This document shows positions 10,575 to 20,906 of a stretch of 64,000 bases of DNA, piece by piece. The DNA comes from CAVPTL01 sp963729195. Its GTDB lineage: Bacteria; Actinomycetota; Thermoleophilia; Gaiellales; JAICJC01. The stretch's first letter is position 1; every line of letters begins with the position of its first letter. The notes under the pieces were generated by a model, which did not search any database, was not told the origin of the DNA, and saw only the letters and a list, made by a program, of their open reading frames with translations. Both the position numbers and the translations under genes were made by a program. Where the stretch lies: contig CAVSNF010000025.1 of NCBI GenBank assembly GCA_963729195.1, positions 186,001 through 250,000 of the forward strand, given 5' to 3'.

Positions 10575-10578
<4 letters not shown>
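9087..10578 (-). CDS. hyuB: Hydantoinase B / oxoprolinase beta-type subunit
   Basis: About 496 residues of the HyuB family, the partner of HyuA in ATP-dependent hydrolysis of N-methylhydantoin, 5-oxoproline or similar cyclic amides; acetophenone and acetone carboxylases share the fold. Typical segments include SANIKERRDCSTAIFD, the HILNDPYTGGTHLPD-like stretch and GGGQGASPTGDG. Starts at ATG 10578 overlapping the HyuA TGA (ATGA). A one-base frameshift near 9245, in a CCGCCGG tract, separates the last 50 residues, which end GGGGWGKA at the TGA at 9087-9089 overlapping the amine oxidase ATG. Confidence 0.85.
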
Positions 10579-12423
<1,845 letters not shown>

Positions 12424-12447
12424 GCGAGAGAGTATGGTGGACGGCCC

Positions 12448-13674
12448 GTGGGTGACGAGCAGGCAATGGTTGTGATCTTTGTGGCGGCCACATTGGCGCC
12501 ACTGCTGGGTGGCCTGGTGTTCGGTCCCAGGGTGCCGCCGGTGGTGATCGAGATCGTGATCGGCATCCTGATCGGGCCGAAGGTGCTCGACTTGGCCGAC
12601 GAGACCACCGTGGTCGCCTTCTTCTCGACCCTGGGCCTCTCGTTTCTGTTCTTCATGGCCGGCATGGAGATCGACTTCGAGCGGATTCAGGGATCGCCGG
12701 TGACGCTGGCGCTGGTGACGTGGTTTACGTCGATCGCGATCGGCTTATCACTGGGCACGATCCTCCAAGGGGCGGGTGTGGTGCTGTCGTCGCTGCTGGT
12801 CGGGGTGGCGCTGACCACCACGGCGCTGGGGACGTTGATGCCGATCCTGCGTGATAACGACGAGCTGTCGACGCCGTTCGGAGGGCTGGTGATGGGAGCG
12901 GGCGCGGTGGGCGAGTTCGGGCCGATCGTGCTCGTCTCGACACTGCTCTCCTCCGGCAGCCTGGCCTCGTCGGTGGGTGCGATCCTGACGTTCGCCGCGC
13001 TTGCGATGGCGATCGGGGTAACGGCCCTGAAGCTGCACCCGCCCAACGTGATGCGCGTGGTCGGCCGCTCGATGCATACCAGCGCGCAGCTGCCGATCCG
13101 GCTGACGGTGTGCCTGATCGTGGTGCTGGTGTTCCTGACCGCGCACGTCGGCCTGGATGCGGTGCTGGGAGCGTTCGCCGCGGGTGTGATCGTGTCGCTG
13201 GCGACCGGTAAAGACCGGGAGGAGCTCGATCACAAGCTGGATGCGATCGCCTTCGGGGTGTTCATCCCGATCTTCTTCGTGGTCACCGGAGTCACGTTCA
13301 ACCTGACGGCGCTCGGCAGCGCACCGGCGCTGTGGCGGCTGCCGCTGTTCCTGGCCATGTTCTGGGTCGCCCGCGGCCTGCCGGCCCTCTTCTACTACCG
13401 CCAGGCGCTGCCCAAGCTGGCCGATCGGATCGACTTTTCGCTCTTGACCGCGACCCAGCTGCCGCTGGTGGTCGCGATCGCAGAGATCGGCCTGGCCACA
13501 CATCGGATGCGCCCGTATACGGCCTCGGCGCTGATCGGCGCCGGCATGATCAGCGTGCTGCTGTTTCCGATGGTGGCCGAGGGTCGCCGCCGCAGCCGCC
13601 GCGGCGCCGGTTCTAGCGGTCCCGGGGACGCCGCCGCAGCGGTCGCCGCCGACTCACCTGCTTCGACGGCTTAG
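12448..13674 (+). CDS. CPA2-family cation/proton antiporter
   Basis: About 408 residues with roughly 12 hydrophobic segments, matching the KefB/NapA-type Na+(K+)/H+ exchanger domain. Recognisable stretches are PPVVIEIVIGILIGPKVLDL at the first helices, FFMAGMEIDFERI, and the helical part LDAVLGAFAAGVIVSL. No RCK/TrkA_N nucleotide-binding domain follows; the protein ends with a short basic and Ala-rich tail, so it is a transport-domain-only member. Start chosen at GTG 12448; ATG 12466 is an alternative and neither has a strong ribosome site. The last 62 bases overlap the convergent MFS gene. Ion specificity not assignable. Confidence 0.8.
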   Translation: MGDEQAMVVIFVAATLAPLLGGLVFGPRVPPVVIEIVIGILIGPKVLDLADETTVVAFFSTLGLSFLFFMAGMEIDFERIQGSPVTLALVTWFTSIAIGLSLGTILQGAGVVLSSLLVGVALTTTALGTLMPILRDNDELSTPFGGLVMGAGAVGEFGPIVLVSTLLSSGSLASSVGAILTFAALAMAIGVTALKLHPPNVMRVVGRSMHTSAQLPIRLTVCLIVVLVFLTAHVGLDAVLGAFAAGVIVSLATGKDREELDHKLDAIAFGVFIPIFFVVTGVTFNLTALGSAPALWRLPLFLAMFWVARGLPALFYYRQALPKLADRIDFSLLTATQLPLVVAIAEIGLATHRMRPYTASALIGAGMISVLLFPMVAEGRRRSRRGAGSSGPGDAAAAVAADSPASTA

Positions 13675-14944
13675 ACGACGCCGGTCGCCGCTGCATGGGT
13701 ACGCGCACCCGCGGCAGGGCGGCCCGCCTGGCCGGCCTGCTGTGGGCAACATTGACCGGCTCCGGCATGTCGCGCATCGTCGGCAGCAGGATCACGGCGC
13801 CGACCAGCGTGATGCCGGCCGCGACCAGGTAGGTGCCCTGGGCGCCGAAGACGGCGATCAGCGGCGCGCCCAGCGCGAAGGATGCCGCCATCGCGCCCAG
13901 GACGACGGCGTCGAGAGCTGCGGATACGCGTGACTGAATGATGTTGGGAGTACGGCGCTGGATGATGTTCTGCGCGGCCACGGTGCCCAGCGAGTCGAAC
14001 AGGCCGGCGATCATCATGCCGACCAGCACCGGCCAGAACACCGGCGCCAGGCCGACCACGGCGAATCCGCCCGCGATCGCGACGCTGCCGACGACGACGG
14101 CCGGCTGCTCGAACCGGCGCAGCACGTAGCGGCCCGCCAAGAGCGCGCCGATCACGCCGCCGCCGTCCCAGGCAACGGCGATCAGGCCGTACCCGAGCGA
14201 CCCCACATGGAACTGGTTTGCGAGCGTCACCTCGGCCACGATCACGGGGCCGATACCGACCATCACCAGCGCCCAGGCGACCGTCAGCCGGCGCATGTAG
14301 CGGTCAGCCATCAGCTGCCGGTAGCCGTCCAGGCGACCGCCCACCGACTCGTCGCGATTGTGCGACTGCAGCCGCTCGTGCACGCCGATCATGAGCGCGG
14401 ATGCGGCCAGCATGATCACGCCCGAGACGACGAACACGCCGGCCGGGCTGATCACGGCCAACAGCATGCCGCCGATACCCGGGCCGAGCATGAACCCAGC
14501 GCTCTTGAAGACGCCCAGAAGGCTATTGGCGCGGCCCAGGTCGTCCTCGGCCACGAGGTTTGGCACAGCACCCTGAACAGCCGCTCCCAGGGCTCCCTGG
14601 GTGGCCGCGGCAGCGACCATCATGGCGATCACCAGATCGACCAGGCCGACGCCGACCAGGCCGGCACAGGCGAAGAACGCGGCACCGGCGAATCCGGCCG
14701 AGATCATGACCACCAGGCGGCGGTCGTGGCGATCGCCCATGTGCCCGGTCCACGGCGAAACCGCCGTCGACACTCCGAAGATCGCGAGCATCGCGGCCGA
14801 CACCCACCATGAGGAGTGGGTGGACTCGAACACAACCCAGATCAGTGCCGTGGTGGCCGCTCCGCGGCCGGCCAGCGACAGCCCCTGGCTGATGGCCAGG
14901 CGGCGGACTGCGGGGCTGATTGGGGTGTTCAATGTGGTGGTCAT
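13613..14944 (-). CDS. MFS permease
   Basis: About 443 residues with 10-12 predicted helices. The loop-2 motif appears as GHMGDRHDRRLVV (G-x3-D-R-x2-R/K), diagnostic of the major facilitator superfamily, and NLVAEDDLGRANSLLG resembles the corresponding stretch of MFS_3/enterobactin exporter-like transporters (helix 4-5 region). An efflux role is the usual one for this branch, but the cargo is unknown. I place the start at ATG 14944, skipping an upstream in-frame ATG at 14998 that adds residues unlike the family. The C-terminal 40 residues are very Arg/Pro rich. Convergent overlap with the antiporter. Confidence 0.8.
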   Translation of the reverse strand: MTTTLNTPISPAVRRLAISQGLSLAGRGAATTALIWVVFESTHSSWWVSAAMLAIFGVSTAVSPWTGHMGDRHDRRLVVMISAGFAGAAFFACAGLVGVGLVDLVIAMMVAAAATQGALGAAVQGAVPNLVAEDDLGRANSLLGVFKSAGFMLGPGIGGMLLAVISPAGVFVVSGVIMLAASALMIGVHERLQSHNRDESVGGRLDGYRQLMADRYMRRLTVAWALVMVGIGPVIVAEVTLANQFHVGSLGYGLIAVAWDGGGVIGALLAGRYVLRRFEQPAVVVGSVAIAGGFAVVGLAPVFWPVLVGMMIAGLFDSLGTVAAQNIIQRRTPNIIQSRVSAALDAVVLGAMAASFALGAPLIAVFGAQGTYLVAAGITLVGAVILLPTMRDMPEPVNVAHSRPARRAALPRVRVPMQRRPASSKPSKQVSRRRPLRRRPRDR

Positions 14945-14963
14945 GCCAATTTTCTGTTTCGGG

Positions 14964-14985
14964 CAGGGGTTTACAGCGCCCCCTG
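14964..14985 (-). promoter_or_regulatory. Inverted repeat upstream of MFS permease
   Basis: CAGGGG and CCCCTG arms separated by 10 bases, 20 bases upstream of the MFS start. The position suits an operator or leader hairpin. No regulator gene is adjacent and the arms are short. Confidence 0.3.
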
Positions 14986-15115
14986 TGATGATCGGCAAAG
15001 GCCGCTATCTGTATTAACGCCCACCGGGTCGCCCGGATTCCCGGTTCAGATCAGCGTAGCGCGGCCTCTGCCACCTGCGCAAAGGGGAGGCGCGGGTGCC
15101 CAAATGCGGCCGGCC

Positions 15116-16001
15116 TCACGCCTCCGGGTCGGCGACAGACACCGTGAAATGGTCAAACCGCGCTTCCAGCAGCGGGCCGTCGAGCACGTCGCGACCCTTC
15201 ACCAGTGGCACCTCTCCGGCCGCGACCGCACCGATCCCCTGGGCGAACTCGCGCAGCAGCCCCGGCTCGGCCACCGGGCGCGGATAGTGGTGGAAGAGGG
15301 CCACGTCGACCGCATCCTCCAGCTCGGCCAGCCGCTCGGCCGACTGCGCCAGCGCCGTCGATATCGGAGTCGGGGAAATGCGCATAGATCGGCCCGGCGT
15401 TGACGGTGTCTCCGCCGAACAGGACGCCCGCGTGCTCGTCCAGAAGACAGATACCGTCAGGACTATGCCCGGGTGCGAAGATGACAGTGAGCTCCCGGCC
15501 GCCGAGGTCGACGCGGTCGCCGTCCACCAGCGTGCGGGTGGCGGTCGTGCCGGGGATCGCCCAGCCGGCGCGATCGAATCCCGGAGGCAGCGGCCGGGGG
15601 TCGCTCTCGGGAGTGAGCAGCCAGAAGTACTCCCAGTCAAGCCGGCGGTAGGTCTCGGCCGCGGCCAGCTGACGATCGACGTAGCCGAGATAGGCCTGGA
15701 GTAGCTCACTCGGCACCGGCTGCTCGATCAGCGGTGCTCCCAGCTCATGGATCGCGATCTCCGAAAACTCGTGATTGCCGCCAATGTGATCGAAGTGGGA
15801 GTGGGTGTTGACCACCATCACCGGCAGCGGCGTCAGGCTCTCGGCAACCGGTCGGATCGGAAGCACCCCCATACCCGTGTCCAGGATCGCCGCGCGCTCG
15901 TCGCCGGCCACCAGCCAGGTGTACACGTGCTGCGGCTCGGCGATCAGCCACACCCCGGGGGCTACCGGCCGCGTGTAGAACCAGTCGCCGGCGGCGCTCA
16001 C
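15116..16001 (-). CDS. MBL-fold metallo-hydrolase
   Basis: About 294 residues. The metallo-beta-lactamase motif THSHFDHIGG (HxHxDH) binds two metal ions; the further ligands are a His in APGHSPDG and an Asp in LFGGDTV. This is the general glyoxalase II/lactonase/thioesterase-like hydrolase class. Start is GTG 16001, overlapping the TGA of the AsnC-type regulator (GTGA), so expression is probably coupled. One frameshift near 15357 splits the last 80 residues. Last gene of the permease-ureohydrolase unit. Substrate unknown. Confidence 0.78.
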
Positions 16002-17035
16002 GCCGGCTTCCCCGGGATCGCACTCAGCGAGCGGCTCGCGCCCCACGCCCCGATCGCGCTGCGATAAAGCAAACGCAGATACACGAACGTCTCGACGTGG
16101 GCGATCTCGGGGATCTCGCCGATGCCATGCTCGAGCGCCTGCAGAAGCTCTGCCTGGTCACGGCAGACGAGCTCGGCCATCAGGTCGTAGCGGCCGGCGG
16201 GGATCACCACGTAGTCGATCCCCGGAACCTTTGAGAGCAGCTCCGCCGCATCCTCCAACCGGACTCCCTCGTTGACCTTGATGCCGAGCCACGCCATCGC
16301 CTCGAAGCCCAGCGTGGCGGGATTGCCGACGGCGATCACCTGCAGCGCGTTTTGTTCGAGCAGCCGCGCCACCCGGGTGGAGACGACCCGCTCGGACACG
16401 CCCAGGTTGCGGGCGATCCGCCGAAACGGCGCCCGGCCGTCGCGCTGCAGCTCGTCGATCAACTCGATGTCGAGCGCATCGAACGAGCACGCCCCCTCGC
16501 TCTGCACTCCCCCGCGGGCGCCGTCCAGCGACCACTGAAACTGCTGGCGGATCAGGTTCAGGTACACGAACGTCTCGGTGCGCTGCACGCCCGGGATGGC
16601 GCGCACCGTGCGCAGCAGCGTGTACAGCTCAGAGGACGAGCGACAGGCCGCCTCGGCCAGCACGTTGAACCCGCCGGCAGTCTGCACCACGTAGTCGAAC
16701 CCGGCCATGCCGACCAGCGTCTCGGCCACAGCGGCTGCCTGCCCGCCGCGCACGTTCAGCCCGACCAGCGCCATCGAGTCGATCCCCAGCACCTGTGGAT
16801 CGGCGATGGCGGTGATCGAGAACACTCCCGACCCGGTTAGCCTGGCCACGCGCTTTCGCACGTGCGCCTCGGACACTCCCAGCTTGTCGGCAAGCGCCAC
16901 GAACGGCACCCGCCCGTCCTTCTGCAGCTCCTGAAACAATCGGCGATCGAACGCGCTCAGCGTCGACCGGCCGCGGCCGTCGAGGCCGCCGACGGGCTCA
17001 GGCTGTGAGGAGTTGCGAGGAGAGTTCTTCGCCAT
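15998..17035 (-). CDS. Tandem Lrp/AsnC-family transcriptional regulator
   Basis: About 345 residues built of two Lrp/AsnC units in one chain. Each unit has a winged helix-turn-helix (LFQELQKDGRVPFVALADKL near residue 35 and IDELQRDGRAPFRRIARNLG near 190) followed by a RAM ligand-binding domain. Each unit ends with a near-identical ETFVYL strand. A single chain thus resembles an Lrp dimer. Its start (ATG 17035; ATG 17044 is an alternative) overlaps the phosphoesterase end and its stop overlaps the MBL gene. It is the only regulator in the unit, so it probably controls the permease/ureohydrolase promoter in response to an amino acid or guanidino compound; that is inference. Confidence 0.82.
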   Translation of the reverse strand: MAKNSPRNSSQPEPVGGLDGRGRSTLSAFDRRLFQELQKDGRVPFVALADKLGVSEAHVRKRVARLTGSGVFSITAIADPQVLGIDSMALVGLNVRGGQAAAVAETLVGMAGFDYVVQTAGGFNVLAEAACRSSSELYTLLRTVRAIPGVQRTETFVYLNLIRQQFQWSLDGARGGVQSEGACSFDALDIELIDELQRDGRAPFRRIARNLGVSERVVSTRVARLLEQNALQVIAVGNPATLGFEAMAWLGIKVNEGVRLEDAAELLSKVPGIDYVVIPAGRYDLMAELVCRDQAELLQALEHGIGEIPEIAHVETFVYLRLLYRSAIGAWGASRSLSAIPGKPA

Positions 17036-17976
17036 TGATATCAATCACCGCGGTCCGCAGTATGCCTTCGCCGTACTCGCTTCCCGGGTTGATGGCCAAC
17101 GTGCGACCCAACTCGCGGATCCCGGCCGACTCGTGGATGTGGCCGTGCAGCGACAGCACCGGCCCATATCGCTGCAGCGCGGCCGCCACCGCCGTCGACC
17201 CCGCCGAGATCTCGGCGCCGGTGACGGGTTTGGGCGGATTGAAGCTGGTGTCGAGCTTGGGACAGCGATCGAGCCCCGACCCGTACGGCGGCACATGCAG
17301 GTTGAAGATCGAACGCGACTCGCCGTCCAGCCGCACTGCCATCACGTCGATCCGCTCGGCCAGCTCCTCCTCGGTCACGTCGCGCGGGCATTGCCACGGA
17401 GTGGGATTGCCGTACCCGGTGGAGATCATCTGCAGGCCGGGGGCGATCTCGAGCACCTGGCCCTCGGCGTTTGTGATCCACGGCGACTCGTCCAGAATCG
17501 CCTCGATCGAGAAGTAGTCGTCGTTTCCGCCGGTCACGTACAGCGGGATCCCGAGCGGCTCCAAGCGCTCCGCGGCTCGACGCATCCAGTCGGCCACCTG
17601 CTGCTGGCACTCCTGTTCGAAGCGGCGTTCGACGAGCGCCGGGTCGGCTTCCATCGCAGCCAGCTCATCGGGCGTGACGACCACCGGGTAGTGGCCGAGG
17701 TTGCGAATCCGCGAGCGCACCTCGTCGAGCTCCTGCTCGGTCTCGAAGGTGAGCTGCTCGTCCAGGATGGTGACCGAGTACCGTCGACCCGTGGTTCGTG
17801 ATCGGCGCGAGTCGTTTGCCGGTGAGGTCGCCGCCGAGGATGGCCACGGTCGCCTCGTACACGGTGACCGCGTTCAGGAACTTGCGAAACACCAGGTCGG
17901 AGCCGTGCAGGTCGGTAGCGAACATGATCCGCTGCCGACCTGCACGTGTGTTCTTCTTGCGGCCCCCGAACCTCAC
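16998..17976 (-). CDS. Calcineurin-like metallophosphoesterase
   Basis: About 325 residues. The dinuclear-metal motifs are in order: ATDLHG (D-x-H), LGGDLTGK (GD), GGNDDY (GN-D/E) and LHGHIHES (GHxH). Predicted to hydrolyse a phosphomonoester or phosphodiester in the cytosol. Start taken as GTG 17976, 13 bases after the ureohydrolase stop; an ATG at 17925 just before ATDLHG is an alternative. One frameshift near 17793 separates the first third. The 3' end overlaps the regulator gene by about 38 bases. Its relation to guanidino or amine metabolism is unclear. Confidence 0.75.
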
Positions 17977-17989
17977 CTATGCCCCCGTC

Positions 17990-19003
17990 CTAGACCCGGC
18001 CGGTACCGTTGGGGTTGGCGCGCACTCCAAGGGCGTCCATCGCCAGTCGCACGGCGACCCGAGCCGCTTTATTGGCGGGATCATAGACCGACGAGCACTC
18101 GGTGATCACGTAGGCGTCCACGCCTTCCTTGACGAATGCGCGGATCATCTTGATCACCTCACGCGGCGACAGCCCACCGCACTCGGGGGTGGTGATCCCC
18201 GTGGTGAAGCCCTGATCCATGACGTCCAGATCGGTGTGCAGCACCACGCCGTCGGTGCCGTCCCAGGCGATGTCCAGGATCCGCTCCACCGTCTTTTCGA
18301 TGCCCCACTCGTCGATATCCCAGATCGTGATCATCTGGATGCCGGTGCGATCCACATACTCGCGCTCCTTGCGCGGGTTGAGCGGCCCGTTGATCCCGAC
18401 CAGCGCCAGGTTCTTGGGGTCCATCAGCTCCGCGGCGCGACTCACCGGACAGGCGTGGTTGAGACGCTCACCGGCGACGTCCTCGGCGGTATCCATATGC
18501 GAGTCCATCTGGATGTAGCCCATCTTGCCGTTGATCAGCTTGCTCATCGCACTGGTGACCGGGATCGGGCACGAGTCGTCCCCGCCGAAGATGATCGGAA
18601 AGGCTCCCGCCTCGACGATCTCGGTGATGCACCGCTCGGCCCGCTCGAACGTGCGCGCCGCGTTGCCCGGCACGATCGCAACGTCACCGCAGTCGGTCAG
18701 GTTGAGCTCATCGAACAGGTCGACCTGATACTCACCGTGATAGGAGAGATAGTGCTCGGTCGCCCGCCGGATCGAACGCGGGCCGTAGCTTGCACCCGGC
18801 CGGCACGTGTTGGTGTGCTCCCAGGGAAGGCCCAGCACCGCTGCCTTGACGCCGGCCGCCTGGAGATCTTCCTTGACCGGAGGAATCACCTGCGCACCGA
18901 GGAAGGTCGAGATCCCCGAGATCAGCGAGTTGGGGAAGTCGTCCTCGCCTTCCAGCCGCCCATACGTGTGGTAATACCGTCCGATATCGGGAGTTGTTGC
19001 CAT
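17990..19003 (-). CDS. Ureohydrolase (arginase/agmatinase family), divergent
   Basis: 337 residues, intact, with a strong AAGGAG ribosome site before ATG 19003. Family motifs are recognisable but altered: GGDDS where GGDHS is the norm, DSHMD for DAHxD, and HTDLDVMDQGF for SxDxDxxDPxxxPG, followed by the conserved PECGGLSPRE. Five of the six expected Mn ligands (D, H, D and the D-x-D pair) are kept; the first His is replaced by Asp. Known relatives cleave arginine, agmatine, guanidinobutyrate, formiminoglutamate or free guanidine. The preceding permease gene, 52 bases away, may import the substrate. Specificity cannot be assigned from the sequence. Confidence 0.8.
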   Translation of the reverse strand: MATTPDIGRYYHTYGRLEGEDDFPNSLISGISTFLGAQVIPPVKEDLQAAGVKAAVLGLPWEHTNTCRPGASYGPRSIRRATEHYLSYHGEYQVDLFDELNLTDCGDVAIVPGNAARTFERAERCITEIVEAGAFPIIFGGDDSCPIPVTSAMSKLINGKMGYIQMDSHMDTAEDVAGERLNHACPVSRAAELMDPKNLALVGINGPLNPRKEREYVDRTGIQMITIWDIDEWGIEKTVERILDIAWDGTDGVVLHTDLDVMDQGFTTGITTPECGGLSPREVIKMIRAFVKEGVDAYVITECSSVYDPANKAARVAVRLAMDALGVRANPNGTGRV

Positions 19004-19055
19004 GGTTCGTGCTCCTTTTCGAGAATGGTGTCAGTGCAGGTGAGTACGCGGTCGA

Positions 19056-20684
19056 TCAGTCCGGTGGGACGTAGCGGTAGGCCAGCGACGTATCGACTCC
19101 CTGCGAACGGCGATACATCAGCATCAGCACGTACACCACGATCCCGGTGACGAACGCACCGCCGATCGTCAGCCGCGCGTCGGTCGAGGTCAGGCCCAGC
19201 GCCGAGTTCGTCAGGGCAATCCACACGAGCAATCCGCTGAAGAGGCCGGCCGCGGCGCCGGCGAGGGTGATCAGCGGCAGCCCCGCAACGCGATAACGGG
19301 CGGCCGGAGACGCGTCGTAGATCTCCTTGGAACGGAACGGGAACACCGTCGCCGCCAGGCAGGTGACGCCGACCACGAGGCAGCTGGTGATCACACCGCC
19401 GACCAGGATGATCGTCTCCCAGTCGGGCTTGTAGGCGAACACCGCCGCGACCACCAGGGCGAGCGCGCTCCACAGGGTCGCGGCCTTGATCGGAGTGTGG
19501 GTGCGCGGCGAGACGTCCGAGAAGAAGCTCGGCAGCGAGCCGTCGAGACCCATCGCCATCATCACCCGAGAGGCGTTCAGGAACACCACGTTGGCGATCC
19601 CGAACCCACCGCAGATGAAGCCGACCGCGACCAGGATCGTCGACAGCCAGTTGTCGGAGAGCATCGCCACGAACACACTCACGTTGGGTGAGTACACCGG
19701 AGCGATGCCGCCGGAGTTGTACGCGAATGCGAACTGGTTGAGAAACTCGCCGCCCGCGATGTGCTGCAGCAGCACGAACGGGAGCGCCAGGAGCACGATC
19801 GCGACCAGGATTCCCGGGAGCAGGAAGGCGTAGAACAGCCTCCACATGTTGCGGGCGCCCTTGACCTCACCCAACAGCCCCTGGGCGGCGAACATGGTGT
19901 ACGGGATGATGCCGGCCAGCACCGCCATCCAGATCACCGTGTGGGTGAAACTGAAGGATGTCGCGTGGTATCCGGCCTTGGTCGCCGCATCGGTAACGGT
20001 GCCGGTCGTGATCTTCGAGGACGCGTTGTAGGCGTCGAACTTTGCGGCGAAGTCAGTGTTGATGTTGATCAGCTCGACCACCAGGATGGTGACCGCACCG
20101 ATCAGGATTCCCGGGACGAGCACGTAGCGCTGCAGCGGCCGGTAGACGCGCAGGCCGAACACCGTCAGCGCCCAGCATGCGAGCACCACGATCGCCGACA
20201 CCACGAAGATCCCGTTCTCGCCGACCAGCCAGTTCTCGAACCCCGTCCACCCGGCTTTCTCGGATATCGGGACGAGCCCGAAGAAGGTGACCACGAACGC
20301 TCCGGAGGCGGGGAACGCAAGCCAGAAGAGCAGCTGGCAGGCCCACGGCACGACGAACCCGATCGCGGGATGCAGCGAGCGGCTTTCGAAGAGGTAGTCG
20401 CCGCCGGCCCGCGGCATCGCCGATCCCATGGCGGCGTACACGAAGTACACGACCACGGCGTAGATCAGCGAGAACAGGATCAGCAGGAAGATGCTGATGC
20501 CGGGTGAGACGAACTGTGGTGTCGGGAAGAGATACACCAGGCCGAACGCACCGCCGGTCGAGAACACTCCGTACCAGGCGATGTCGGCCAGCGAGAAGTC
20601 GCGCACCAATCCTGACGATTGACGCGAGAACAACCCGGCCCCTCCGACACCCGCAGTACTTCCACCCACCGTCGACTCGGCCAT
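19056..20684 (-). CDS. APC-superfamily amino acid/amine permease
   Basis: 542 residues with about 12-14 hydrophobic segments. The first helix region (LADIAWYGVFSTGGAFGLVY) and MGSAMPRAGGDYLFESRSLH fit the APC consensus, where P-x-A/S-G-G-x-Y is a hallmark of amino acid/polyamine transporters. Starts at ATG 20684 behind GGGAG. First gene of the minus unit with the ureohydrolase, so an imported guanidino or amine compound is a reasonable guess. A promoter and repeated GGACGA sequences lie upstream. Confidence 0.83.
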   Translation of the reverse strand: MAESTVGGSTAGVGGAGLFSRQSSGLVRDFSLADIAWYGVFSTGGAFGLVYLFPTPQFVSPGISIFLLILFSLIYAVVVYFVYAAMGSAMPRAGGDYLFESRSLHPAIGFVVPWACQLLFWLAFPASGAFVVTFFGLVPISEKAGWTGFENWLVGENGIFVVSAIVVLACWALTVFGLRVYRPLQRYVLVPGILIGAVTILVVELININTDFAAKFDAYNASSKITTGTVTDAATKAGYHATSFSFTHTVIWMAVLAGIIPYTMFAAQGLLGEVKGARNMWRLFYAFLLPGILVAIVLLALPFVLLQHIAGGEFLNQFAFAYNSGGIAPVYSPNVSVFVAMLSDNWLSTILVAVGFICGGFGIANVVFLNASRVMMAMGLDGSLPSFFSDVSPRTHTPIKAATLWSALALVVAAVFAYKPDWETIILVGGVITSCLVVGVTCLAATVFPFRSKEIYDASPAARYRVAGLPLITLAGAAAGLFSGLLVWIALTNSALGLTSTDARLTIGGAFVTGIVVYVLMLMYRRSQGVDTSLAYRYVPPD

Positions 20685-20739
20685 AGTTCAGCTCCCTTGA
20701 GATCGTCCAGCAACGATTCGTACTATTTAGCCGCATCAC

Positions 20740-20756
20740 GGACGAGCCAGTCGTCC
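20740..20756 (-). promoter_or_regulatory. GGACGA inverted repeat in permease leader
   Basis: Six-base arms GGACGA and TCGTCC with a five-base spacer lie between the predicted promoter and the permease start. The same hexamer recurs at 20703-20708 (as TCGTCC) and at 20801-20806 just upstream of the -35 box. Four occurrences in about 110 bases suggest regulator half-sites; the middle pair could also form an RNA hairpin. The binding factor is unknown, and the operon's own Lrp/AsnC protein is a candidate. Confidence 0.45.
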
Positions 20757-20766
20757 GGACTGCAAA

Positions 20767-20795
20767 GTCATAGCAGTTGTCGTTCGCTGAGTCAA
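20767..20795 (-). promoter_or_regulatory. Predicted housekeeping-sigma promoter of permease operon
   Basis: Reading the minus strand, TTGACT (20795-20790) and TATGAC (20772-20767) are separated by exactly 17 bases, a good match to a sigma-A promoter. The predicted start lies about 75 bases upstream of the permease ATG. Confidence 0.6.
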
Positions 20796-20906
20796 CGGTT
20801 TGGACGATTTGACGCACTGCGACGCTGCGTATGATGGGGTGTTCGCCCCAACCCGCGCGGAGAAGTTCGGATCGTGAGAACCCGGACGCGCGAGCCGCCC
20901 GGACGA

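Noticed and set aside
20690..20760. Guanidine riboswitch in the permease leader
   Set aside because: The hairpin loop CTGGC lacks the ACGR loop of the guanidine-II class, and the leader is too short for the guanidine-I class.
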